DNA of 64,000 bases from Cadophora sp. MPI-SDFR-AT-0126 (lineage: Eukaryota > Ascomycota > Leotiomycetes > Helotiales > Ploettnerulaceae), in assembly GCA_020747065.1 (NCBI GenBank), contig JAGMVK010000021.1, positions 992,001 through 1,056,000 on the forward strand. Direction: 5' to 3'. The notes beneath the pieces are model-generated. The model was given only the letters and a program-made list of their open reading frames with translations, searched no databases and had not been told where the DNA came from. Shown one piece after another: positions 54,864 to 64,000 of the stretch. Position numbers and translations under genes: made by a program. How positions within the stretch are numbered: the first letter of the stretch is position 1; each line of letters starts with the position of its first letter.

Positions 54864-56912
54864 ATGGAAGCTCCTCGTTCACCCGAGAGTTCTAAGAGCG
54901 CAACAATCGACTGCACAGTATGCCGCCATTATCGTGCATACCCACACGCCGGGCCAGGAGGCTGGGATTTCAATCTAGAAGAGGTTTCCCGTGCCGCTGA
55001 AAGCGGATGCTCAACTTGCCATATATTTGCATCATCAGTGTCGTCTATCGTCGCCGAAAAACCAATAACGTCTTTCTCAGTGCATGCTTCTGACGCCAAA
55101 GGCTTTTCTTTCGCCGGGCCCGATGCCGATGGTTCAATGTTCTACTTCACCGCCCCGCACGTCAGCATGCCGCATGAGCTTTACTCTACTGGAAGTGAGT
55201 ATTCATTTCGCTGAAATGAATTGATGAATGTGCTGATAGATCTAGATTCGTATTCGGAATTTCCCAGTGCGGCGGAGGCAAGAAATATCATGTCTTCGGG
55301 CAGCTCGAAAAGCTGTTTCGACCTGGCAAAAGTTTGGCTAGAGAATTGTCTCTCAAATCATACAATCTGCTCATCCAATGCTAGAGCCCGTCTTCCCACC
55401 CGAGTGGTAGATGTTAGTTATCATACCACCCGATTACGTCTCCATGTTCCCAAGAACGAAGAAGCAGAGTACATTGCATTAAGTCATTGCTGGGGCGTTT
55501 CACCCCCCCTCCAAACTACGACTTCGAATCTCCAGGCCATGTTACATGGAATAGAGTTTTTAAGTCTTCCGCGGAATTTCCAAGATGCTGTCACAGTGAC
55601 GCGTGAACTCGGTATTCGCTATCTATGGATAGACTCGCTATGTATTATACAGAATTCCAACGAGGACTGGGCATATGAATCGACTCAAATGAGTAAGATC
55701 TATTCAAATGCGCTAGTGGTAATTGCCGCAGCTGCTGGGGATGGTTGTGAAAGCGGTTTCCTGGCTGGGGGAGGAAGAAAAGAAGCTGTACCTATGACTT
55801 CACTCGATGGCTCGAAGATGGACCTTTTCTTGAGGCCAGTACCTCGACTGAAAGACCCTTATGGCAGTCACTTTCGCCATAGCGATCAAAGAAGCAAACT
55901 CTCAACGCGCGGTTGGGCGTTTCAGGAACAGCTCCTAGCACGACGGATACTCTCGTACAGCGAGGAGGAAATGGCATGGGAATGTTTGGAGGAATCCCTG
56001 TGCGAATGCCAATCACCCGGATCTCCAAGACCGAAATCGCTTGAAGTAAGACGTATCATCAGTTCCTTGATTGCCGTCATGAATTTGGATAGTAGGTCGT
56101 TCCACACAATGTGGACTGAATTCGTCCAGGAATATACGCTGCGAGAGCTGTCCTTTCCGTCGGATAGAATTGCAGCTTTGAGAGGGATCGAAAATGTTAT
56201 GTACGCTTTTCCAACTAGCGGAGAATACTACGCCGGTATCTGGGGAAAATACATTCTGCATGGTCTTGCATGGAGAGCGGGGCCAAGTAGCAAGATCTTC
56301 CAATACGGAGGGTTCAACGGTACGTTTACAAGCAGGCGTCAGCAAAGAGGCTATGCCCCTTCATGGTCTTGGGCAAGCGTCACGGGCCCGATATCTTTCT
56401 GGTCGCAGACGGCTTCGCATGAGCCACGTTGGGATCTATCTGCAGAGGTAGTCGCATGCACTTTTGATAAAGACGAAACAGACGCGCTAGGAGTCACTGA
56501 CGGAAATGTCCTGACTGCACTCGATATCACCGGACGACTTCTTAAAGTTAGCATCGGAGAGCCAGATATGAAAGACTCCACGAACTACAATCCACCCTTC
56601 TTCAAGATCCTCTTCCCAGCATCAAAGATGTTTGGATTTTTTGCCAATCCAGATGTCTTTGACGAAGATTATTATAATTTTGGAGAAGACCACTACCTCG
56701 TTTCTCTGTTCCACTATAGCAAAGACAGGAGGCCTACGCACGAGAATGATATCTTTCATTTTACTGCAACGTCGATGGCTCTGGTTGTTAGGAAACTCCT
56801 TGTACATGGAGAGAGGGACTGCTATGAGCGTGTTGCCTGTGTTCTGCTTGAGGATGATCATTTTGCGCTTTTTTGGGAGTGTTCAGAGGAAAGGAAGTTT
56901 ATTCTGATATAA
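54864..56912 (+). CDS. HET-domain protein (heterokaryon-incompatibility type)
   Basis: Exons 54864-55194 and 55240-56912 give 667 residues. A Cys-containing N-terminal part (C-T-V-C, then C-S-T-C-H-I) precedes the HET domain. The domain starts with E-Y-I-A-L-S-H-C-W-G near 188-196, followed by F-Q-D-A-V-T-V-T-R-E-L-G-I-R-Y-L-W-I-D-S-L-C-I, then Q-M-S-K-I-Y-S-N-A and finally R-G-W-A-F-Q-E-Q-L-L. A conserved Ser-Trp-Ser-Trp-Ala block lies near the C-terminus. HET proteins mediate cell death on fusion of incompatible hyphae or act in wider defence. No NLR gene lies next to it. The first residues are fixed by the only ATG in frame. Confidence 0.92.
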
Positions 56913-57988
56913 TCTCAGTACTTATCAAACCTATGCATATCGATTATCTAGACTATTGTAGGAGAGACGACCCTAATGCCCATGACAAGAGAGTAGCAAA
57001 TGGAAGGCACACAGGGGATAAGGTTTGCGAAATAATAAATACACGAAATCAAAACGTATCATATATCTGAAGTGAATGAATCGTTGATTGAAGGAGAGAG
57101 TATAGAACCTATCAGAAGGAAAGGCGCTCTTTGTTGTTTTTTGAGATTTCTCCAAAGAGTTTCTTACTTACGTGCTAATCCCCACATTTGGGAACAGGCA
57201 ATCGGACGGCACCGAGATCGGCATGCAGGCCCATTTCCACAACCATACGAATTGCTTGTCCATATTAAAATGCGCTCTGTTCGCTCCTTCCTTGGCTCGC
57301 CTCGAAGACAGACATTAGACCAAATGCTTGAATAGTTGTCAGAGATGGGATGTATTTGTTAAACTTTAGTAGCCGCTCCGCCTTGAAAAATTAGTTAGTG
57401 GAGACCGTGCACTCGCTGTATCGCGTCATAAAGATAACAACCCAGTTTTTCGTGGTGTTGGTCATCGGGCTTCAAGTTACCCGTCTTTCGCAGGACAGAC
57501 AGGTATTACCAACATTGACCAGGCTTGGCATATGATCCTGCTCCAAACAAGGCTGTCATACCTATGATCGTCCAGATGGAAAGAAACGTCACGCACGGAC
57601 GAGCTAGAAATGCAAGGGCATGTGAGTCTACAAAGGTATGAGGAGCGGCGCCGACTCCAAAACAACCATGGCATTTGACAGAAGCACTAAACTTTCACGT
57701 CCGGCGGCTTGACATTTGCGCCGTTCTCTGTGTGGAGCTCAAGAAACTTTCCTAAATGGTCTGTCTAAAACTTGGACTCGAGGAGTGTCACCATAGCGAG
57801 TTGAACCACTCACATAGCCATTTGTTCTTTCACGACAACCACATGTGAAATATTGAAGAGAAATTGTCTTTTAGGGCTGTAGATACGGGTACAACAATTG
57901 TCAACGATGAAGTGACTTAAGTGAAGAGCATTTCCGACTTCAGTTTGCTACAGCGTGTCAGTCCCGCACGCACTCTTAATCTCCGAAA
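56913..57988. other. Intergenic, no gene supported
   Basis: About 1.1 kb between the convergent HET and KGG genes. No convincing frame or RNA gene seen. Confidence 0.45.
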
Positions 57989-58276
57989 TCAATGAGCCGA
58001 TCCTCCCTTCCTCCCAGCCTCACTCGCCTTCTCACTACCGGGCTCGAAGGAGCCGCTTGAGGCTTTCCCGCCTTTGCTTGCAATCTGCTGGACTTCCTCC
58101 TTCGGTCTGTTGGCAAAATTTCCGGAATTCGTGTTCCCAGTGGATGAAGTCGTTTCGTTGGTATCACTAAAGCTCCCAGCGCCACGAGATTGACCCCCTT
58201 TACTTGCAATCTCTTGCACTTCCTCTCTAGGTCTGTTGGCAAAATTGCCGGGATTTGTGTTCCCTGTCGAAGACAT
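57989..58276 (-). CDS. CON-10 / KGG-repeat stress protein
   Basis: A single exon of 95 residues. Two near-identical modules, each G-N-F-A-N-R-P-x-E-E-V-x-x-I-A-S-K-G-G, are followed by a third shorter one, G-S-F-E-P-G-S-E-K-A, ending R-K-G-G. These are the KGG motifs of the Neurospora CON-10 conidiation protein and bacterial GsiB-type stress proteins. The composition is hydrophilic and Gly/Ser-rich, so it is probably disordered and induced by desiccation, light or sporulation. A small hydrophilic gene lies 1.1 kb to the right. Confidence 0.88.
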   Translation of the reverse strand: MSSTGNTNPGNFANRPREEVQEIASKGGQSRGAGSFSDTNETTSSTGNTNSGNFANRPKEEVQQIASKGGKASSGSFEPGSEKASEAGRKGGSAH

Positions 58277-59428
58277 GATGAGGTGCTGGAATTGAAGGGA
58301 TATATGTTCTTAGATCAAATTGGTGAAGTGAGGCAGCGCTTGTGGAGAATTGAGTCTGAAGCATAATCTTTCGACTAAGGCTGAGGTTCAATTTATAGAC
58401 ATCGTTGCTGAGAGTAACCGGATTTCTTTACTCAAATGACGTTCCTGTTGACTATGACGATGATGACGATTAGGGCAATAATTACAGGGGTATTAATCTT
58501 GTGACGTAACTAAGAACTTTAACAGCCGCTCGGCTGACATCCAAACAAAATCCTAAATATGCGAGTTCACTGTGTATATGACGACGAGCCATTTTGTCTA
58601 CATCAATAGCATTTCCCCTTGAAATTCCTTTATCGCTTCACATTCAGGCATGCCCTTTTCGAAAGTTGGCTCATTTCCTACTACATGCATTAATTTTTTA
58701 ATGACGCAAGAAAAAAGACGCCTGTTTTTCTTCTCTATACTTACATATGCCACTCTCTAGAAGAGAGAGGTATTTCGCGGACTACCATGGGATACGAAAA
58801 AAGCTTTCTTTCCCCATAGCGGCAACGCCCCGGGAAAGAGGGCGATTGTGCCCATGGGCATAACAGCTCTACGTACGTCGATCGAGACCGGAGTTCAATT
58901 GCCTATGACCAAGCTGTCACATGTTCCTGATTTGACTAAGTCTTCACTATGCCTTGCGCTACGACCCTTGTCGTCCCGTTACAGAACTAACATTTTCTCA
59001 TGTATATTTGGCTTTGATGTTGTCAATCTTGTTTCGTGTATGAAAGGGGAGTTGCAAAAAATAAGCGTCATCCCCTGGTAGGTGGTGGGAGGATTGGACC
59101 GTAGAGTTACGTCTATGTGCCCCACTATTTTCCTGGAGCAGGAAGGCAGAATATGGAGGGGAGGGGTGACGCTGATTTCTTATGACCCTGTTTCGTACCC
59201 CTTTCGTACTTTCGTACAAGATCGAAGCCAATGAGGGTGAGATGGCCCATGACGGCATCTATATTTGACCCCAGATGACGCAAGAGGAGAACTATCTTCA
59301 TTATGTCAAGGTTACCAATTCAGCATAACTAACATGGGTAGTTGTCAGTAGGGAGCAAGCTTCATATTAAAACCACATGGTCACTAAAGAGAGTTTCAAC
59401 GCAGCAGCACAACCAAAGATCAGTCACT
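58277..59428. other. Intergenic, no gene supported
   Basis: Promoter of the KGG gene, then about 1 kb without accepted genes. Frames at 58848-59258 lack motifs. Confidence 0.45.
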
Positions 59429-59873
59429 ATGAACGTCAGCACTACAGCTGTGAAATCCTCGAAATCTGGATACACATCGTTCCACTCAACACCCCAACGA
59501 TGTCTACGAACGCAATTCTGAGTTCAGTAATCAGAATACCGAAACCGATGACGTTGTTCAAGGAGGTGACACCGTTGATAAAACGTACGCTAGCGGCGGT
59601 AATGAACCTGTTGCTGTTATGAAAGACGAGGAACCAGTCGAGCAGCCCAACGATAGGCGCAACCCGGATTCGGACGAAGCTCTTGGTAAGTGTCCTGTGT
59701 GGTTGATGTGGATTAGCTATCAGCCCTTCCCATCCTTGTTATCAAAGCAAAGCTACCAAGGGAAGAGTTCCTTGCTAATCACGATATGGTTAACAGAACA
59801 AGACGAAAGAGAGGCCATTGACAAGTCGAACATTTTGAAGGGTGATCGGACTCGTTCACGCCAAACCGACTAG
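59429..59873 (+). CDS. Small hydrophilic acidic protein, start unresolved
   Basis: A coding segment at about 59469-59685 and a second exon at 59797-59873 join in frame. They read N-D-V-Y-E-R-N-S-E-F then E-P-V-E-Q-P-N-D-R-R-N-P-D-S-D-E-A-L, and after the intron E-Q-D-E-R-E-A-I-D-K-S-N-I-L-K-G-D-R-T-R and a stop. The ending resembles a small uncharacterised fungal family. The frame is open upstream but no ATG fits it; an ATG at 59429 is one base out of frame and would need a further intron or sequence error. Function unknown. Confidence 0.5.
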
Positions 59874-60704
59874 CATTCATCAGGAGCCGAGCGATGAGCA
59901 AGGTTTGCAGAAAACGGTACTTGAGGGCACAGATGGGATGTCTTCTACGCGTTGAGCAGTCCCTGGACAGGAACGAGTCCAAGCACATCTTGTTCGAGGG
60001 GACCCATACAATTTTGAATGAGAAAGAGAAAGGAATCAAATGAGCAGTAAATGTAAAGTTCGTTACGATCGTTCGGTCGAAATATCACATTGACTATTTT
60101 TGTGTATCCATTTGTTGTTCAGCGTCTTCCAAGTCATTCCAGTCGCTGAGGGCGACCTTCGAGGGATCTTCGATGGAGAGATTAGATTTCACGGAGCACT
60201 GTAATGTTGCTTAGACGATCATAGGACCTCCACCGCATCTTTAGTTGGATTGTTCACAAGTCACAGGGACCTTCAACCAGATGCAGGTGCGGCATCAGAC
60301 GATCAAGCAATTGTGCACCTGGCATGGAAAGGTGTCAACGAAAACGAAGTCGTTGATACCGACCTATGTGACTCAAGGAGAGGCTGGCCATTGCCAGTCG
60401 CAAAATTGTATCTTTTGAGCCACTTGTCCGTGCTGCTCCTTCAAAGGAGCAGTTTGAACTTCACCAATCGTCTGACAACGCAATAATTGGTTTATTTTGG
60501 AAACAAAGGCATCCCGCACTTAAGTCATTTCCAGCTCGTCGCAAGATTCTCTTCTTTTTTATATCTGCTAAGCCAGAAGCATGATTTCCAGTATATGAAA
60601 TTAGAACAGCGATCGACGTGGTCGCCTCATTCTCTTATATACATTCAACGGTGCCAACATGTGGAGGATCAATAGATGTATTAATCTATATAGAGAAACA
60701 GCAT
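59874..60704. other. Intergenic with one possible orphan exon
   Basis: A minus-strand stretch at 60094-60198 begins after a good acceptor (ATTACAG) and reads as 34 natural-looking hydrophilic residues ending in a stop. No upstream exon could be joined. A plus-strand frame at about 60205-60486 overlaps nearby. Neither is called as a gene. Confidence 0.35.
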
Positions 60705-61627
60705 TTACCATGCAGTATGGCCACCGTCTATAACAAGGGGGCTACCGGTCATAAAGCTGCTTGCATCACTGAGCAGGAAAAGTGCTGCACCCCTGAATTC
60801 CTCCGGTTTTGCTAGCCTTCCGAGCATATTCTCAGCCTCCCATATCTCCTTCGACCCTGGGACCTCTTGGAGAGTCTCTTTGGTCATAGGCGTAAGAATA
60901 TGGCCAGGACATAAGCAGTTCACGCGAATGCCGCCTCTACCCTCTCCATCTATCTTTCCCCACTCCATTGCCAAAGATCTGCCTAACTGGATGACAGCCG
61001 CTTTAGAGGAATTGTACACCGGTGAGACCATGCCTTTATTAACAATAAGTCCACTCATGCTGGAGACAAGGATGATCGAGCCTCTACACTTCCAGTGTAA
61101 CATCTGCTTCGCGGCAGCGGTCGCTGCGACGAAAACACCTGTGTAGTTGATACTCATCACATCTGTGATATCCGCGTGCGAATGCTCGATAGCCGATCCG
61201 ACATGATTGACTCCAGCTGCGGCAATTAGTCCATCAAACCTCTGCCTTTGAGTTGCTATACCAGCTATTGTTTCGTTTACGTTTTCGACATCGCGAACAT
61301 CTATGCGTTTGTAATGCAAAGAGCCACCGGACTCAGGATCTGCACGCTTTTGGGCGGCGATAAAGTCGTTATCCGGCTCCTCTAAACGATCTAGGCAGTG
61401 TACTGATAAGAGCTGAAATCAGCTTTGAATACATATATGTGATGACGGGTACCGAAGATACCTTGTCCGCCACCTTCCACAAGAGCCTCAGCCAGTGCGA
61501 GGCCTAGCCCTCTGCCACCTCCTGTAACAGCGAAGACCTTATTCTGAAGGTTAAATTCTCGAAACCGCTGAAAATTGTTGTGTTGAGAATTGTCGGGGAG
61601 GTTCTGTTGAATATCGCTTGTTGCCAT
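60705..61627 (-). CDS. Classical short-chain dehydrogenase/reductase (sorbose-reductase-like)
   Basis: Exons 61627-61462 and 61402-60705 give 287 residues. The cofactor motif T-G-G-G-R-G-L-G is near residue 35. V-H-C-L-D-R-L-E-E-P is built across the intron and ends beta-2. The Asn/Ala block reads A-A-A-G-V-N-H near 120-126. The catalytic set is complete: Ser in V-S-S-M-S-G, then Y-N-S-S-K-A-A. I-R-V-N-C-L-C-P-G-H and D-G-G-H-T end the domain. NADPH is favoured by the Arg after beta-2, and relatives reduce mannitol- or sorbose-type polyols. The substrate remains open. It is divergent from the PSD gene. Confidence 0.88.
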
Positions 61628-62382
61628 GGTGGACTTCACAGCTATACTAGTTCACAGGAATTGGTCTAGTGTAAACTGATGTATGGACTATGAGTTGAGA
61701 GCTATGTGCAATAAAGACACTGAAGGGATTAAAGAGAGAAATATTTCAGCGGTAGGAAAGAAGACGCAATATTTAAGTTGATATTTTGCTTTGGGATGTG
61801 TACTCGAAACCAGGCTGTGTGATGTTGTTGCGGTGTAATAAGGCTTGGTATTCCATAGACTCACCAAAGCAAGTTTGCTGCAGGCAAGTATCCATACCGA
61901 GTCCCAAGCGCCAGGGCCATCTATAAACGCTGCTGGACGGGGAGCGGGCTCCTCAACCGACCGAAATACCTCCGTTATTACGCAAGCGCAATCCTCTGGG
62001 TGAAGATCCTCCGCCACGGCACTTCTCAACGTAATAAAGTGAAGAAAACGAGTGGATAATTGTGATCCATAACTTTCCTGCAAAGTATTTTGAATGATTT
62101 TCGAATTTATTGAGCGTCTTGAAAATTTGAAGTGTTATGAGTTGTTTCATCTGGGGGCGGCTAAGATTTCAGGGCTGGAAAAATCCCCCCTCCTTGCCCG
62201 CCTCCCCCCTCCCGCGTCCTGGTCGATCCCTCATGCCATGACGATATATGACGTTTACTTGCGAGTTTCAGTGAACAGATGCAGAACTTAAAAACTATCC
62301 TGGGTCAGCGTTAGCTGTCAAAATAATCTCGCAAGACCACCCACCTTACTTTAACCTGATATCTCACTCTGCGGATAGCGCG
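61628..62382. other. Divergent promoter interval
   Basis: Between the SDR (-) and PSD (+) genes. A frame at 61688-62083 (-) lacks motifs. Nothing else supported. Confidence 0.45.
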
Positions 62383-63500
62383 ATGCAGATTCTGAAGTAC
62401 ATTCATAGTGTGATTGATTACGCTCTTGCTCTCCTAAAGCTTGCGCAAAATCGTGAAGTGGGATGGCGGACGCTTCATCGAAAGACTGGCAAATATGAGC
62501 GAGAGCAGCAGCCTCTATTAAAGAAGCTAAAGCTCTTACTTTTATTCAACCCCTTCACGGAATGGATAGATCGAACGCATCTTTTGCGACTATGGATTCA
62601 TAAAAAGACAATTGCTGCAGGTGAGGCTAGAGACGCCAGACCTATTTCTGGAAAAATGCTAACATTTTCCCACAGGGCGAAGAGAGGCTTCCAAATCCTC
62701 TTCGCATCAGATCAAGGCATTCGTCGATTTCTACCATATTAATATGGAAGCGTTCTGGCCGTCAAAGCTTGACGAATACTCCACATTCGACGACTTCTTC
62801 ATCCGACAGCATGCAGTAGGAAGCCGCCCCATATATGCAGAAAATGATCCGAGTAAGGCAGTCGTAGTTGCTGATTCTCGAGTCGTGGTTTACCCTTCTG
62901 TGTCTCAAGCGCAGGCTCTCTGGATCAAAGGCAAAAACTTTACTATTGGGAACCTGATTCTTGATCACGAACAAGCAAAGGTTTGGACCGATGGCAGTGT
63001 TGCGAGCTTCCGATTAAGCCCGCAAGATTATCATCGCTATCACTCTCCAGTCACCGGCAAGGCGAAATGGTTCAAGCAGATCAGTGGCGATTACTACCAG
63101 GTTGATCCTATCTGCCTCAGTAGTAATGTGGATATATTGACACGCAACGCGCGGTGTTGTATTGTTCTTCAAACGAAAGAATTTGGAATGGTGCTCTTTG
63201 TTGCTATTGGTGCAACAGAGGTAGGCACAGTTGAGTACGTTTATCTACGCGAATCATGGCCGTTTCTTCTACTAAACCGTACACAGGATAAACGAGGCAT
63301 TCCGCAAGGAAGGCGCGGATGTTAAGAAGGGAGATGAAATCGGGCTTTTCAAATTTGGCGGGTCTAGTATTATCGTTGCATTTGAAAAAGGTCGAATTAA
63401 GTTTGACGAGGATCTCTTGAGCGTAAGCCAGCAGCGTATTATGGTGGATGTCGAGGTCGGGATGAGTTTAGGCACTGCATCCATTAAACCTTCGTCTTAA
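62383..63500 (+). CDS. Phosphatidylserine decarboxylase-family protein
   Basis: Exons 62383-62620, 62676-63234 and 63287-63500 give 336 residues. The conserved F-D-D-F-F-I-R motif is present. D-Y-H-R-Y-H-S-P-V-T-G carries the active-site His and substrate loop. The self-cleavage site is F-K-F-G-G-S-S near 287-293, in place of L-G-S-T; a Ser at the site can still form the pyruvoyl group. Family enzymes make phosphatidylethanolamine, but shorter fungal paralogues act on amino acids in secondary metabolism. There is no mitochondrial import signal or C2 domain, so it is not the housekeeping PSD1 or PSD2 type. Confidence 0.88.
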
Positions 63501-64000
63501 TCGTGTTTACCTTTGCAGAGGCTGCCCATTCCAAAATATCGACATACTTCTTACATGCAAGAATGATAACGGTTTTGTCGACATTACTTGAGGCTAGGAA
63601 TAAATCAAGACGTTTCTACAGTTGAGTGACATGAGAACTCAAGGCATCACCTTACGTCACCCATAATTGTGTGAAATCGTGAAATCGCTCTGGTCTACGA
63701 CGTGCGCACAGGAACCCTGGATACGCTATTGAAGCCTGCACATAGTTTAACATCTCTTTACACGCTGTTCTGGCTCAGCTCGTCTGTTTCGAAAACAATT
63801 GCCAGTGATGTAATTATCATCACGTGATATGACGTTTGTTTCTCCCAGCTAATCCCTCCGTATTAAACAAGTGATGTAATTGTCATCCCATAACAGGTGC
63901 TGATTGACCACCCCAGTTACGTCGTCCGTAAGGGCGAGCACGGATGCGTCGGTGAACATGCTTGTAACATCATCACATGTAGGCTAATCGAGTCAATTGG
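63501..64000. other. Intergenic, no gene supported
   Basis: No gene seen. It contains two copies of a 17-bp motif, listed separately, and a palindromic ATCACGTGAT at 63819-63828 with a CACGTG core. Confidence 0.45.
63805..63887. repeat. Direct repeat GTGATGTAATTRTCATC
   Basis: Copies at 63805-63821 and 63871-63887, 66 bp apart, differ at one base. The unit is near-palindromic around AATTA. Possible binding sites of a regulator of a gene beyond the window. Confidence 0.6.

Noticed and set aside
1..64000. Search by eye for tRNA, rRNA, CRISPR, transposase and reverse transcriptase
   Set aside because: Nothing recognisable was found; a covariance-model scan would be needed to exclude small RNA genes.

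Overview
The window is nuclear DNA of a filamentous ascomycete. Most genes are split by short introns (about 43-146 bp) with GT-AG ends and CTAAC/CTGAC-like branch sites. The gene content is typical of Pezizomycotina: a HET-domain gene, a LaeA-like methyltransferase, a secreted family-2 peroxidase, a PL3 pectate lyase, an extracellular intradiol dioxygenase, a CorA-like two-helix protein, a CON-10/KGG stress protein and an X325 copper protein. A plant-associated or saprotrophic leotiomycete would fit, but that placement is inference. No RNA gene, CRISPR array, transposase or reverse transcriptase was seen.

Layout. 0.2-2.4 kb: a secreted haem peroxidase and, convergent with it, a pectate lyase. 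2.4-6.0 kb: gene-poor. 6.0-21.1 kb, all on +: CorA-like membrane protein, Ser/Thr kinase with a long N-terminal region, SAM methyltransferase, low-complexity Arg/Ser/Asn-rich protein with a likely frameshift, a protein joining a fungal signalling-type N-terminal helical region to an MSP/VAP-like C-terminal domain, and a kinase/coiled-coil/EH-domain fusion. 21.8-26.5 kb: a divergent pair, a UFD1-type zinc-finger protein and an F-box protein with a C-terminal zinc-binding tail. 27.5-38 kb: intradiol dioxygenase, two SDR-type proteins, an integral-membrane methyltransferase-like protein, a duplicated-domain nuclear-type protein, an X325 copper protein whose tail is encoded by a 15-bp minisatellite, and an acidic protein of unknown function. 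39.2-42.1 kb: a large secreted NucA/NucB-like nuclease gene with reading-frame breaks. 42.3-54 kb, all on -: class II aldolase, acetoacetate-decarboxylase-like protein, single-pass membrane protein, GCIP-family protein, cupin, ECM4-type glutathione transferase and carboxylesterase. 54.9-63.5 kb: HET-domain protein, KGG protein, small hydrophilic protein, SDR and phosphatidylserine decarboxylase.

No classic biosynthetic cluster is present. Two loose themes can be inferred. One is secreted or cell-surface attack and detoxification (peroxidase, pectate lyase, intradiol dioxygenase, X325 protein, cupin, glutathionyl-hydroquinone-reductase-type GST, nuclease). The other is a series of signalling or incompatibility-type genes (two kinases, an N-terminal-domain/MSP fusion, a CorA-like protein, a HET protein). 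Splice sites were assigned by hand from reading-frame phase and family motifs, so exon ends are predictions.
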